56,961 nt of DNA, taken from contig NZ_KE992155.1 of assembly GCF_000466425.1 (NCBI RefSeq), forward strand, positions 111,816 to 168,776, written 5' to 3'. Both the position numbers and the translations under genes were made by a program. The notes under the pieces were generated by a model. It was not told the DNA's origin. It saw only the letters and a list, made by a program, of their open reading frames with translations, and made no database searches. The number at the start of each line of letters is the position of its first letter. Within the stretch, counting starts at the first letter, position 1. The DNA is from Capnocytophaga sp. oral taxon 863 str. F0517. GTDB lineage: Bacteria > Bacteroidota > Bacteroidia > Flavobacteriales > Flavobacteriaceae. Positions 32,784 to 42,120 of the stretch are shown piece after piece.

Positions 32784-34958
32784 TTATTTTTTCTTGACTT
32801 TTTCAACCAATTCCAACTGGGAAAGTGCGGTAAGGGTAGTGAATATCCCATAGTTAATCAGCGCTTTGTCCTTTTCTATTTTATCAATGACCCCTACGGC
32901 CTTGCTATCCTTGATACGTACCCGATCTCCTACCTTTAGGGCTTGTAATTGTGCGATCTTCTCCTGTTTCAGAGTGTGTTCACGGGCTTTCTTTTCTATT
33001 TTTTTCTGTTGGCGTACGGCTTCTATTTCCTTGTGTAGCTGTTCTTGGGCAAGTTTCTTTTGAGCTTCTTCGGCTTCTTTTTCCTTTTTGCTTTTTGCTT
33101 TTCGCTTGCTGTTCTCTGTCTCTACAATTTTGAGGAACTCTGAAATAAGAGGGCGGCGCTTCTTGTCTTCAAAATAGCGTTCGGCTATCTCATTAATCTT
33201 ACTTCCGAGATAGATAAACTTCTGATTTTGGTCGTAGAGTTCCTGATAAGAAGAGAGTTTGCTTTGTATTTTATTATTGAGTGTTTCCAAGCGCTTGGCC
33301 TCCTCACGGGTTCTGACCTCCTCTTCCTTAAGTGAAGAAGTTGTTTTTTCCATTTGCGAACGCTCCTTTTGTAGCTTGGCGATAGTAGCATCAAAACGTA
33401 CCTTTCCTTTTTCGATACGCTTTTTAGCTCTATTAATCAAGCTATAAGGAATACCATTCTTCTGAGCCACCTCAAAGGTAAAGGAGCTACCTGCCTCCCC
33501 TACAATGAGTTTGTAGATAGGCTCCAAGGTCTTATCATTGAAAAGCATATTGGCATTGGTAGCATGGGGGAGTTCGTTGGCCAATATTTTTAGGTTGGCA
33601 TAGTGGGTTGTAATCACCCCGAAAGCCTTTCGGTGATAGAACTCTTCCAAGAATATTTCAGCCAAAGCCCCCCCGAGTTCTGGGTCACTTCCTGTTCCAA
33701 ACTCATCAATGAGGAAAAGGGTCGTCTCATTACATTTCCTCAAGAAATAATTCATATTTTTGAGACGATAGCTATAGGTACTTAGGTGATTTTCAATAGA
33801 TTGGTTATCTCCAATATCAGTTAAGATATGAGTGAACATAGGCAATTTGCTCAGGCGATGGACAGGTAGGAGCAACCCTGTTTGGAACATCAGTTGCAGC
33901 AAACCAATGGTCTTGAGCGTAATACTTTTTCCACCTGCATTAGGGCCAGAGATAACGATAATACGTTGCTCGTCATCCAAGCGAATGGTTTGTGGAAAGG
34001 TCTGTTTGCCTTTCTTAGCATTGCTTAGGTAAAGCAAGGGGTGATAAGCCTCCCGAAGCTCCAATACCCGCTCTTGAGTGAATTCAGGTAAGAGAGAATG
34101 GGTCTCTTTGGCGAAATACGCTTTGGCAGCGATTACATCTATCCCGACTAAGTAATCTTGCTCTTGGGAGAGTAACTCGGCAAAAGAGCGTAAAGTATTG
34201 GTAAGACGGAGCAAGATACGCCTTATCTCTTCCCTTTCCTCATGCAGCAGGTGAGAGAGTTCGCGCGAATATTGTTCGGTAACCAAAGGTTCTATATAGA
34301 TGATGCTTCCTGTCTTGGAACTTCCCAGTACAGTACCGCGTACCTTGCGCTTATAGGCCGCTTTGACAGCCAACACACGCCTATTCTCCACTACCGTTTC
34401 ACGGATATCATCCAAGTAGTCCAACGCATTGTACTCGGATAGGGCACGGGAGAAACTTTGGTTAATTTTCCCCTTGAGTGTTCCTATCTCGGCACGTACT
34501 TGGTAGAGCTTCTCGGAGGCATCGGACTTGATTTCGCCAAACTTATCCAAGACACTATCAATAGCCCTTACGATTTCTTCTGTATAGGGAATATCTTCAG
34601 AGAGGGTAGCCAAAGTAGGGTAGTAGTCCAAAAACTTCTTGAAAAACAACAGATGTGCATTGACCGTCAGGCTCAAAGCTCGTATTTTGGCAAACGAATG
34701 TGGTTCTAACAAACTATTTTCTATCTCTAAGAAGCGAATTTCATGATCAATCTCCTCAAAATTATGAGAAGGGATATAGTTTTGTGTCTCCAAGGAGGTT
34801 AGGTACTCATTGGTTTGTTGTAGGAGTGTCGTGATTACCTCCCTATTAACCAATGGCTTTAGCGCAAGCACTCTCTCCTTTCCTTTGGGAGTGAGGGTGT
34901 GCACAGCCACTAAAGCTAAAAGGGCGGGGAATTCTAAGTCCTCCAGCGTTTTTTTCAT
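32784..34958 (-). CDS. mutS2: MutS2 family protein lacking the Smr domain
   Basis: I start at ATG 34958 (724 residues), which removes ten extra N-terminal residues. MutS2 proteins bind branched DNA or collided ribosomes. Clamp and lever helices fill about residues 1-300. The ATPase domain has Walker A ISGPNAGGKS, then TDIGDNQSIENHLSTYS and Walker B LFLIDEFGTGSDP. A long charged coiled coil (about 520-660) leads to a small beta domain with KVGDRVRIKDSKAVG. The Smr nuclease domain that ends most MutS2 proteins is missing; the protein ends soon after the beta domain. Many Bacteroidota members appear similar. It lies 13 bases after the upstream gene. Confidence 0.9.
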   Translation of the reverse strand: MKKTLEDLEFPALLALVAVHTLTPKGKERVLALKPLVNREVITTLLQQTNEYLTSLETQNYIPSHNFEEIDHEIRFLEIENSLLEPHSFAKIRALSLTVNAHLLFFKKFLDYYPTLATLSEDIPYTEEIVRAIDSVLDKFGEIKSDASEKLYQVRAEIGTLKGKINQSFSRALSEYNALDYLDDIRETVVENRRVLAVKAAYKRKVRGTVLGSSKTGSIIYIEPLVTEQYSRELSHLLHEEREEIRRILLRLTNTLRSFAELLSQEQDYLVGIDVIAAKAYFAKETHSLLPEFTQERVLELREAYHPLLYLSNAKKGKQTFPQTIRLDDEQRIIVISGPNAGGKSITLKTIGLLQLMFQTGLLLPVHRLSKLPMFTHILTDIGDNQSIENHLSTYSYRLKNMNYFLRKCNETTLFLIDEFGTGSDPELGGALAEIFLEEFYHRKAFGVITTHYANLKILANELPHATNANMLFNDKTLEPIYKLIVGEAGSSFTFEVAQKNGIPYSLINRAKKRIEKGKVRFDATIAKLQKERSQMEKTTSSLKEEEVRTREEAKRLETLNNKIQSKLSSYQELYDQNQKFIYLGSKINEIAERYFEDKKRRPLISEFLKIVETENSKRKAKSKKEKEAEEAQKKLAQEQLHKEIEAVRQQKKIEKKAREHTLKQEKIAQLQALKVGDRVRIKDSKAVGVIDKIEKDKALINYGIFTTLTALSQLELVEKVKKK

Positions 34959-34971
34959 AATGATTAATATC

Positions 34972-35670
34972 TTAGTAGACAAGCTCACTTACTTTTCTAT
35001 CTTTGTAGCTTCCTTTTTCAATCTGCCAACAAACCTTATAAGGACGATCGGCATAATCATTATTAGCTACTATATAGAGAATATCGCTTTCCTTGTCATA
35101 ATAGACGGAATTATGGTCTGTAAGGAAAGTAGGTTCATACAAATCGTTATAAGCATCTTTGGGAAGAGATACTTGTTTTCCGTGAATGTTTACCTCAATA
35201 CTTCTATATTCTGTAGTTGGCATTTTGCCATCAGTACCATAGGGGAGCTGATCATCTATTACTTCTATTCCAGTGGGAGAATCCTTGAAATATTCAAATG
35301 AATGTTTGCTCTTGTCAAACTTTCCAGAAGTAAGGACGACTTGAATTTCTTTTCCTTCAAAGACAATAATATTTCCTTTGGCAATACCTTTGGCTATTAT
35401 AGGGAATTTATGTATCCACCTGACCCTATCATTATAAATATACCCTTCCTCATCGGTATAAATCCAATTGCCATCAGTTGACTTATCGTAATTATATACA
35501 AAAACAATGGTCTTGTTATTGAGTTTCTTGAGTACCTTACTTTGGGCACTTTTTTCTTTTCGTACATTTACATAACCATCTTTGTCATTGATTACCGCAA
35601 AGGCTTCTTCCTGAGCTCGAACAAAAGCAAACTGACAGAATAGAAAAAAGGGGACTACTAACTTTCTCAT
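34972..35670 (-). CDS. Exported SH3-like domain protein
   Basis: I start at ATG 35670 (232 residues), where MRKLVVPFFLFCQFAFVRAQ forms a signal peptide; the frame begins three codons upstream. The mature N-terminal part (about residues 25-90) is a bacterial SH3-like domain: INDKDGYVNVRKEKSAQSKV, then TDGNWIYTDEEGYIYNDR. The remainder is beta-rich and shows no enzyme motif. Such domains bind cell-wall peptides or proteins. It lies between cysS and mutS2 in the same direction with short gaps. Confidence 0.75.
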   Translation of the reverse strand: MRKLVVPFFLFCQFAFVRAQEEAFAVINDKDGYVNVRKEKSAQSKVLKKLNNKTIVFVYNYDKSTDGNWIYTDEEGYIYNDRVRWIHKFPIIAKGIAKGNIIVFEGKEIQVVLTSGKFDKSKHSFEYFKDSPTGIEVIDDQLPYGTDGKMPTTEYRSIEVNIHGKQVSLPKDAYNDLYEPTFLTDHNSVYYDKESDILYIVANNDYADRPYKVCWQIEKGSYKDRKVSELVY

Positions 35671-35685
35671 AGTAAGCAAATTTTC

Positions 35686-37164
35686 TTAGCTAAGGCTATA
35701 AGAGGTTCCTTCTTTGCCGTCTTTGAGCTGGATACCGAGTGCTAAGAGTTCGTCGCGAATCTTGTCAGAGAGTGCAAAATCCTTGTTAGCACGGGCTTCC
35801 ATACGCATATTGATCAGCAGCTGGAGCACTCCATCAAGCTTATCATTATTTCCTGCAGTTTGCTCTTCACTTCTTAGACCCAGTACATCAAAAACAAAAG
35901 CATTCATCAGGGTTTGTAGCTCTTTGAGTTCGCTGATAGCGATTTTTTCCTCACCATTTTTCACTTGGAAGATCCACTTGACGGCCTCAAAGAGATGCGC
36001 AATGAGGATAGGAGAGTTGAAATCGTCCAAAAGGGCATCATAACATTTTTGTTTCCACTCAGCTATAGACAGGGAAGTAGGCTGTTCAAGGTCAGTGGTA
36101 AGCTCATTGACTGTTTTTACAGCTTCCATAAGGCGCGCAAAGCCCTTTTCGGCAGCAAGCATCGCCTCGTTGGAGATGTCCAAAACACTGCGGTAGTGCG
36201 CTTGCATAAAGCAGAAGCGAATCACTGCGGGAGCGAAAGGTTTCTCAAAGAAAGTATTATCTCCAGAGACCAATTGCATAGGCAGAATGTAGTTACCTGT
36301 AGATTTGCTCATACGTTGTCCGTTCATGGTGAGCATATTGGCATGCATCCAGTAGCGTACAGGGCTTTCTCCATGTCCTGCCTTGCCTTGGGCAATCTCA
36401 CACTCATGGTGTGGGAACTTCAGATCCATACCCCCTCCGTGTATATCAAACTGATTACCAAGATATTTGGTACTCATCACTGTACACTCCAAGTGCCAGC
36501 CAGGGAAGCCATCCCCCCATGGGGAAGCCCAGCGCATGATATGTGCAGGGGAGGCCTTTTTCCATAGGGCAAAGTCCTGAGGGTTACGCTTTTCCCCTTG
36601 TCCGTCCAGATCACGGGTATTGGCAAAAAGCTCTTCTATATTGCGGCGAGAGAGTTCGCCGTAATTAAGCCCGCGCTTATTATACTCTATGACATCAAAA
36701 TACACAGAACCATTGCTCTCATAGGCAAAACCATCCTTTAGGAGCTTTTCGGTCAGTTGTATCTGTTCCAAGATATGTCCTGTAGCGGTAGGCTCGATAG
36801 TAGGGGGGAGGAGGTTAAATAACTCCAATACCTTATGGAAATCCACAGTGTATTTCTGTACAATCTCCATAGGTTCGAGTTTTTCGAGGCGGGATTGCTT
36901 TACGAAGCGATCGTTATTCACGTCACCATCGTCGGTGAGGTGTCCCGCATCGGTAATATTGCGCACATAGCGTACCTTGTAGCCCAAGAACTTAAGGGAA
37001 CGATAGATAAAGTCAAACGACATAAAGGTGCGTACATTGCCCAAGTGTACATTGCTATATACAGTAGGGCCGCAGACATACATTCCTACATTATTAGCGT
37101 GTAAAGGAGTGAATAGTTCTTTTTCTCCTGTGAGGGAATTAAATATTTTTAGTTGATGATCCAT
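35686..37164 (-). CDS. cysS: Cysteinyl-tRNA synthetase
   Basis: This 492-residue class I synthetase (ATG 37164; nine codons precede it in frame) charges tRNA-Cys. Visible features are the zinc and signature region [15 protein letters not shown] (HIGH-like HLGN), the [15 protein letters not shown] metal-binding block, and the KMSKS-equivalent RMSKSTGN. The C-terminal anticodon-binding helices end in [15 protein letters not shown]. Length is standard. A -7-like TATCTTTG lies on the minus strand at 37191-37198. Confidence 0.96.
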   Translation of the reverse strand: MDHQLKIFNSLTGEKELFTPLHANNVGMYVCGPTVYSNVHLGNVRTFMSFDFIYRSLKFLGYKVRYVRNITDAGHLTDDGDVNNDRFVKQSRLEKLEPMEIVQKYTVDFHKVLELFNLLPPTIEPTATGHILEQIQLTEKLLKDGFAYESNGSVYFDVIEYNKRGLNYGELSRRNIEELFANTRDLDGQGEKRNPQDFALWKKASPAHIMRWASPWGDGFPGWHLECTVMSTKYLGNQFDIHGGGMDLKFPHHECEIAQGKAGHGESPVRYWMHANMLTMNGQRMSKSTGNYILPMQLVSGDNTFFEKPFAPAVIRFCFMQAHYRSVLDISNEAMLAAEKGFARLMEAVKTVNELTTDLEQPTSLSIAEWKQKCYDALLDDFNSPILIAHLFEAVKWIFQVKNGEEKIAISELKELQTLMNAFVFDVLGLRSEEQTAGNNDKLDGVLQLLINMRMEARANKDFALSDKIRDELLALGIQLKDGKEGTSYSLS

Positions 37165-37241
37165 AATTACATTTATAATTGAAATTAGCACAAAGATAAG
37201 AAAAATATTTTATATTTGAACTGTTTTTACAAAATAAATTT

Positions 37242-38870
37242 TTATTCTTCAGTTTCAAGACCTAATTCACGAGCGGCAATCTCTCGCATTTCCACTTTGC
37301 GGATTTTTCCTGAGATCGTCATAGGGAACTCGGTGACAAATTTCCAATATTTAGGTATTTTATAGTGAGCAATTCTATCCTTACAGAAGCTGCGGAGTTC
37401 CTCTTCGGTGAGGGTAACCCCTTCTTTGGGCTTGATCCACGCCATGATCTCTTCGCCATACTTCTCGCTGGGGACACCTATCACCTGGGCATCCATCACT
37501 CCTTTGTAAGTATAGAGGAAGTCCTCGATTTCCTTAGGAGATATGTTTTCCCCTCCACGGATGATAAGGTCTTTGATACGGCCGGAGATATGCAAGTAAC
37601 CGTCTTCGTCCATCATGGCTAAGTCTCCTGAGTGCATCCATCGCTGTTCGTCAATCACTTGGCGGGTAGCATCGGGGCTATTCCAGTACTTGAGCATTAC
37701 CGAATAACCACGAGTACAAAGCTCTCCACTTTGGCCACGCTTGAGAATGGCCTTGGTATCTGGGTCTATAATCTTGATTTCCAAGTGGTCATGTATAGTA
37801 CCCACTGAGTGAATTTGTTTTTCGAAAGGAGCCCCTATGATTGTTTGGGTAGAAACAGGAGAAGTCTCTGTCATACCATAGCAGATGGTGATCTCGTGCA
37901 TGTTCATCTGTTCCTTTACCTTTTTCATAATTTCGGGCGGACACAAGGAACCTGCCATAACACCCGTACGTAGGGAACTGAGGTCGTAGGACTTCTGTTC
38001 CATTTCCTGTAGCTCGGCAATGAACATGGTAGGCACCCCATAGAGGGAAGTACAACGTTCATGCTCAACCGCTTCCAAGGTCTTGACTGGGTCAAAACTA
38101 TCATTGGGTACCACCATCGTAGCCCCATGAACAGTACAAGCCAAATTACCTATGACCATACCAAAACAATGATAAAAAGGCACCGGAATACATACTCTAT
38201 CAGCATGGGTATAGTTCATTCTTAGTCCTATAAAGTAGGCATTGTTCAATATATTATGGTGTGAGAGGGTAACTCCCTTGGGGTTCCCTGTAGTACCAGA
38301 GGTATATTGGATATTGACAGGATCGTCGAACTGAACCTTTTCCTCACGTTTGCGCAAAGCTTCATCGGAGATGTGTTCTCCTTCCTTGAGAAAGCGATCC
38401 CAGCTCTCATCCCAGAAGATCGCCTTGCGAATGGTATCGGTGAACTCACGTGCATCGTCCATCATCTTCTTATAGTTACTACTCTTGAACTGAAGCGCAG
38501 CGAACATCACCGATAAGCCCGATTGGTTGATCACATAAATAAGCTCACTGGTACGGTAAGCAGGGTTGATATTGACTAAGATGACCCCTATTTTAGCCGT
38601 AGCATACTGTAAGAGTGTCCATTGGTAACAATTGGGAGACCACACTCCTACACGATCACCGCGCTTCACCCCCAAGGCCATAAGCCCTTTGGCTACTTGT
38701 ACAACTTGATCGTAAAATTCTTGATAGGTAGCCCTATAGTTCTGATGGCTACAGATAAGCGCATCTTGGTTAGGGTATTTGGCTACCGTTTTTTTCAAAT
38801 TTTCATCAATGGTTTCACCCAATAGTGGTATAGCCGAAGCCCCATGGGTATAAGCATACTTGGAATCCAT
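37242..38870 (-). CDS. AMP-binding acyl-CoA synthetase
   Basis: This 542-residue adenylate-forming enzyme activates a carboxylic acid, probably a fatty acid, to its CoA thioester. The P-loop-like motif YTSGTTGNPKGVTLSHHN (about residue 190) is followed by ICYGMTETSPVS and the hinge region WMHSGDLAMMDEDGYLHISGRIKD. The C-terminal lysine is in PMTISGKIRKVEMRE. N-terminal and overall pattern resemble the ACSF2/FadD-like group for medium-chain acids; substrate assignment is uncertain. It follows the terC gene by 23 bases and ends 77 bases before cysS. Confidence 0.88.
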   Translation of the reverse strand: MDSKYAYTHGASAIPLLGETIDENLKKTVAKYPNQDALICSHQNYRATYQEFYDQVVQVAKGLMALGVKRGDRVGVWSPNCYQWTLLQYATAKIGVILVNINPAYRTSELIYVINQSGLSVMFAALQFKSSNYKKMMDDAREFTDTIRKAIFWDESWDRFLKEGEHISDEALRKREEKVQFDDPVNIQYTSGTTGNPKGVTLSHHNILNNAYFIGLRMNYTHADRVCIPVPFYHCFGMVIGNLACTVHGATMVVPNDSFDPVKTLEAVEHERCTSLYGVPTMFIAELQEMEQKSYDLSSLRTGVMAGSLCPPEIMKKVKEQMNMHEITICYGMTETSPVSTQTIIGAPFEKQIHSVGTIHDHLEIKIIDPDTKAILKRGQSGELCTRGYSVMLKYWNSPDATRQVIDEQRWMHSGDLAMMDEDGYLHISGRIKDLIIRGGENISPKEIEDFLYTYKGVMDAQVIGVPSEKYGEEIMAWIKPKEGVTLTEEELRSFCKDRIAHYKIPKYWKFVTEFPMTISGKIRKVEMREIAARELGLETEE

Positions 38871-38893
38871 ATTATTTTAAGTTTTTAAGTTAG

Positions 38894-39673
38894 TTAAGAT
38901 TTTTTTCGCATACGCATATTAAGGAACTCTATACCCAAAGAGAAAGCAATGGCAAAGTATAGGTATCCCTTAGGAATAGCTCCCACCTCTTGACCAAAGA
39001 TAACGGCATGAGAAAGGTGCATGCTCTCGGTGAGCAACATAAACCCTATAAGGATGAGAAAAGAGAGTGCCAATATCTGGATAGAAGGATTGCGATTTAC
39101 AAAGTTTCCTACAGGTACCGCAAAGAGCATCATAATACCTACCGAAAGGATCACCGCTATAATCATCACTAATAAAGCCCCTTCCAAGCCATTGGTCATT
39201 CCTACAGCGGTAAGGATACTGTCCAAGGAGAAAATAATATCAATCATAAGAATTTGGGCGATGGTAGGCCAAAAAGAACTTTTTTGAGATTTTTCTGCCT
39301 CAGCCGAATCGGTAATATGTTCTATATGATTCACTTTAGCATGGATTTCATGGGTAGATTTGTACAAGAGAAAGATACCTCCTATAAGTAGTATCAACGC
39401 CTGTCCGTTGAAGTCGGCTCGGCACCATCCATAATCAAAGCTAATCCAAGGTTCCTTGAGCTGGACTAACCAAGAGATGCAGAAGAGTAGTCCGATGCGG
39501 ATAAACATGGCTAAGAAGAGTCCTACTCGTGTAGCACGTTTGCGCTGATCATCGGGAAGCTTACCTGTTACTATAGAAATAAAAATGACATTGTCAATCC
39601 CCAATACAATCTCTAAGAAGGTAAGGGTCAAGAGCGCAATAAGCGCATCAGCAGAGAATAAGTGTTCGATCAT
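38894..39673 (-). CDS. TerC-family membrane protein
   Basis: This 259-residue integral membrane protein has about seven helices and the two characteristic acidic motifs: IVLGIDNVIFISIV in the first helix and IIFSLDSILTAVGM in the middle. TerC proteins are now linked to export of metal ions such as manganese during exoenzyme metalation. The family name comes from tellurite plasmids, but nothing else of a tellurite operon is here. It precedes the acyl-CoA synthetase by 23 bases. Confidence 0.88.
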   Translation of the reverse strand: MIEHLFSADALIALLTLTFLEIVLGIDNVIFISIVTGKLPDDQRKRATRVGLFLAMFIRIGLLFCISWLVQLKEPWISFDYGWCRADFNGQALILLIGGIFLLYKSTHEIHAKVNHIEHITDSAEAEKSQKSSFWPTIAQILMIDIIFSLDSILTAVGMTNGLEGALLVMIIAVILSVGIMMLFAVPVGNFVNRNPSIQILALSFLILIGFMLLTESMHLSHAVIFGQEVGAIPKGYLYFAIAFSLGIEFLNMRMRKKS

Positions 39674-39729
39674 TAGATGAATTTAATTTACAAATGTGAA
39701 TTATTGTATTTTTAGATAAAGCAAATATA

Positions 39730-40143
39730 CTACAAATTTTCAAATATTTCAAAAGAATTATCCTCGTAAAAGAAAATTATTTTTTTAATTTGTTTTTTCT
39801 CTTCTTTTATAGGATTTTCAGGCATCGTTACTGCATCTTTTACACTGTTTTCCAAATCATTAGCTTTAGGGAAAGGAATTTCAGTCGGCAGTGGAGTAGA
39901 GGAGGGGTTCTTTTCTTCCTTCGGAAAGCTACCTTTTCCGTAAAGTAGCCAGTAGAGATCTACTTCAGGATATTTGTCAACTATTTTAAGTATAAAATCA
40001 AGGCTTGGCTTATTTCTTTCCGATAATAGATGCGAAATACTGGAGCGTAACACGCCCAATCCATCAGCTAAAGCGGACGCATTGAGATCGTAATAGTTCA
40101 TAATACGCTGTAAACGAGCAATAAAGTCTTGTTGTGAGAACAT
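39730..40143 (-). CDS. XRE-family helix-turn-helix regulator
   Basis: This 137-residue protein has an N-terminal helix-turn-helix of the XRE class (about residues 7-62: YDLNASALADGLGVLRSSISHLLSERNKPSLDFILKI, given here as a region). A Pro/Ser-rich linker and a basic-acidic tail follow (KKIIFFYEDNSFEIFENL). No ligand domain is seen. It is divergent from the M14 peptidase gene, and a perfect inverted pair TACAAAAGTA/TACTTTTGTA marks both promoters, so it may control itself and its neighbour. Confidence 0.82.
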   Translation of the reverse strand: MFSQQDFIARLQRIMNYYDLNASALADGLGVLRSSISHLLSERNKPSLDFILKIVDKYPEVDLYWLLYGKGSFPKEEKNPSSTPLPTEIPFPKANDLENSVKDAVTMPENPIKEEKKQIKKIIFFYEDNSFEIFENL

Positions 40144-40166
40144 GATACAAAGATTTTAAATAGGAT

Positions 40167-40266
40167 TACAAAAGTAACATATTATTTTCAGATATACAAA
40201 CTATATTTTACAAAAATGAAAACTAAGTATTTCACAATAGTAAATATTATTATTTTTACTTTTGTA
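40167..40266. promoter_or_regulatory. Divergent promoters with mirrored TACTTTTGTA elements
   Basis: TACAAAAGTA (40167-40176) and its exact reverse complement TACTTTTGTA (40257-40266) face outward, about 80 bases apart. Each contains a TAnnTTTG -7 element, on the minus strand for the XRE gene and on the plus strand for the M14 gene. The second ends 10 bases before the M14 ATG, so that leader is very short. Confidence 0.6.
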
Positions 40267-40276
40267 AAAAAATATT

Positions 40277-41356
40277 ATGGAGGTTCCTTATTACAAAGAG
40301 ACTCGTGTTGAAGGTAAGTATCTTCCTTACGGCCTTTTAGAGACAGTTCTTAAAGATTATGAGCATTGGAATATTTCAGAAGGTTTTTCAGAGAAATTAT
40401 ATCCTATTCCTTTGTATCGTATAGGGGAAGGAAAGAAGTGTATTCTTTTATGGTCACAGATGCATGGTAATGAAAGTACTACTACCCGAGCCCTATTGGA
40501 TTTATTCAAGCTATTTGCAGAAGAAGGCTACCCTTTCAATAATTGCCAACTCTACATTATTCCAATGCTTAATCCTGATGGAGCTATACAGTATACACGT
40601 GTAAATGGTAATGGCGTAGACCTGAATCGAGATGCGGTAGCCCTTTCTCAGAGAGAAAGCCAGTTCCTTCGAAGTGTATATAATAGGATGCGCCCTCATT
40701 TTTGTTTTAATCTGCATGACCAACGGACTATTTTTGGGGTAGGAGATAAGCCAGCTACGGTATCCTTCTTAGCACCTGCGGTAGATGAAGATAGAAATGT
40801 TACTGAAGTAAGAAAGAAAGCAGCTACTATAATTACAAAAATGAATAATTATTTACAATTGTCAATTAATGGATTTGTAGGTCGATTTGACGACAGCTTT
40901 AATCCCAATTGTACAGGTGATCAATATTCGCTTTTAGGTACTCCAACTATACTTATAGAGTCAGGTTTTTACCCAGGTGACTATCAAAGAGAGCAAACAC
41001 GTAAGTATATAGCCCAGGCTCTATATGTAGGACTTTCCTACATCAATGATAATAAGGTAGGTACAGAGGGATGGAAACACTATTTAGAAATTCCTGAAAA
41101 TAAGAAGTGTTTTCGGGACTATTGTATCGTAGATGATAAAAACCCTGACGATAAGATTTTTGTTCAATTAGAGGAGGTATTAGAAGGAAATAAAATTATT
41201 TTTATTCCTAAACCAGTGCCAGAGAGTGAAGGGAAGGATTTTTTAGCACATAAGACCTATCAATTATCCGAGATTTGCTTGGGAAATAATTGCAATATTC
41301 GCAGTTGTATTCCTGATATATTGGCGTATATCCGAAAAGAAGTAGAGAATATATAA
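40277..41356 (+). CDS. M14-family zinc metallopeptidase
   Basis: This 359-residue protein has an intact M14 carboxypeptidase zinc site: His63 and Glu66 in QMHGNESTTT, and His147 in FNLHDQRT. LNPDGAIQYTRVNGNGVDLNRDA is a family signature region (about residues 98-120), and ILIESGF probably holds the general-base glutamate. There is no signal peptide, so it is cytoplasmic. Relatives include succinylglutamate desuccinylase-like enzymes; the substrate is unknown. It is divergent from the XRE regulator and 64 bases ahead of the Lrp-type gene, which has its own promoter. Confidence 0.85.
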   Translation: MEVPYYKETRVEGKYLPYGLLETVLKDYEHWNISEGFSEKLYPIPLYRIGEGKKCILLWSQMHGNESTTTRALLDLFKLFAEEGYPFNNCQLYIIPMLNPDGAIQYTRVNGNGVDLNRDAVALSQRESQFLRSVYNRMRPHFCFNLHDQRTIFGVGDKPATVSFLAPAVDEDRNVTEVRKKAATIITKMNNYLQLSINGFVGRFDDSFNPNCTGDQYSLLGTPTILIESGFYPGDYQREQTRKYIAQALYVGLSYINDNKVGTEGWKHYLEIPENKKCFRDYCIVDDKNPDDKIFVQLEEVLEGNKIIFIPKPVPESEGKDFLAHKTYQLSEICLGNNCNIRSCIPDILAYIRKEVENI

Positions 41357-41371
41357 TTTTTTTGTACTTCC

Positions 41372-41404
41372 TTTGTCGTTATATCAAAAAAATTCCTATC
41401 TTTG
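41372..41404 (+). promoter_or_regulatory. Promoter of the Lrp/AsnC gene
   Basis: TTTG (41372-41375), 21 bases, then TATCTTTG (41397-41404). The ATG follows 16 bases later. Confidence 0.7.
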
Positions 41405-41420
41405 CGCAAAAATAAAAAGT

Positions 41421-41903
41421 ATGGCAGCACGATTTAAGTTAGATGAAATAGACCACAAAATTCTAGACATGCTTATTGAGAATACCCGTATGCCTTTCAC
41501 AGATATAGCTAAAGCTTTGGATGTATCGGCCGGTACGGTACATATTCGGGTGAGAAAGATGGAAGAATCAGGTATTATCAAGAGTTCTACCCTTACGGTA
41601 GATTATGATAAGATAGGGTATACCTTCGTGGCTTATGTGGGTATTTTCTTGGAGAAAAATCACCAAACCCAATTTGTAATAGAGCGACTCACAGAGATTC
41701 CTTATATTACACAAGCAAGTATCATTAGTGGAAAGTACAATATTTTGTGCAAAATCCGTGCTCGTGATACCAAGCATGCCAAGGAAATTATCTTTATGAT
41801 AGATGATATTCAGGGGGTTTATAGAACAGAAAGTATGATCTCTATGGAGGAGAGTATTAGCGACAAAAAGCGCCTGTTACACACTGTATTTAAAGAACTG
41901 TAA
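41421..41903 (+). CDS. Lrp/AsnC-family transcriptional regulator
   Basis: This regulator has 160 residues from ATG 41421, chosen because the promoter ends just upstream. An AsnC-type winged helix-turn-helix (about residues 6-60: DEIDHKILDMLIENTRMPF then IAKALDVSAGTVHIRVRKM) leads to a RAM ligand-binding domain (about 70-150, YTFVAYVGIFLEK and ASIISGKYNILCKIRARD). Such proteins form octamers and respond to amino acids. The target genes are not clear; the small membrane peptide downstream begins 12 bases after it. Confidence 0.9.
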   Translation: MAARFKLDEIDHKILDMLIENTRMPFTDIAKALDVSAGTVHIRVRKMEESGIIKSSTLTVDYDKIGYTFVAYVGIFLEKNHQTQFVIERLTEIPYITQASIISGKYNILCKIRARDTKHAKEIIFMIDDIQGVYRTESMISMEESISDKKRLLHTVFKEL

Positions 41904-41914
41904 AAATAATTGAT

Positions 41915-42055
41915 ATGAACATTCTATCCTTTTTCCCATTGTACAATCATACCAATGGGACAATGATGATCCTTCTCTTTGCCTTGGTATGCCTTATGCT
42001 TACTTATGTGGTAGTGTCTATTATTAGTAAGAACCAAAAGAGAAAAAATCTGTAG
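41915..42055 (+). CDS. 46-residue single-pass membrane peptide
   Basis: A short frame 11 bases after the Lrp-type gene encodes MNILSFFPLYNHTNGTMMIL, then a hydrophobic helix (LLFALVCLMLTYVVVSIIS) and a basic end SKNQKRKNL. The charge pattern predicts a single membrane helix with the C terminus inside. It is followed by a perfect 17-base inverted repeat. I do not know a family for it. Confidence 0.6.
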   Translation: MNILSFFPLYNHTNGTMMILLFALVCLMLTYVVVSIISKNQKRKNL

Positions 42056-42064
42056 TTAATAAGC

Positions 42065-42105
42065 AGTGGTTAGTGATTAGTTTCTAAGACTAATCACTAA
42101 CCACT
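42065..42105. repeat. Perfect 17-base inverted repeat
   Basis: AGTGGTTAGTGATTAGT (42065-42081) and its exact complement (42089-42105) enclose a seven-base loop between the convergent small peptide gene and hemA. There are no flanking T runs. The TTAGTGA words are shared with other gaps (45805, 8127), so it seems a repeat-derived hairpin that may also act as a bidirectional 3' end. Confidence 0.75.
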
Positions 42106-42120
42106 AACTACTAGTGTCTA

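Noticed and set aside
35965-36567. Plus-strand frame of 200 codons opposite cysS.
   Set aside because: CysS motifs on the other strand are unmistakable and the shadow protein has no domain.
38894-39673. Tellurite-resistance operon suggested by the TerC family name.
   Set aside because: Only TerC is present. TerC homologues are widespread and linked to metal export, and no terZABDE genes are near.
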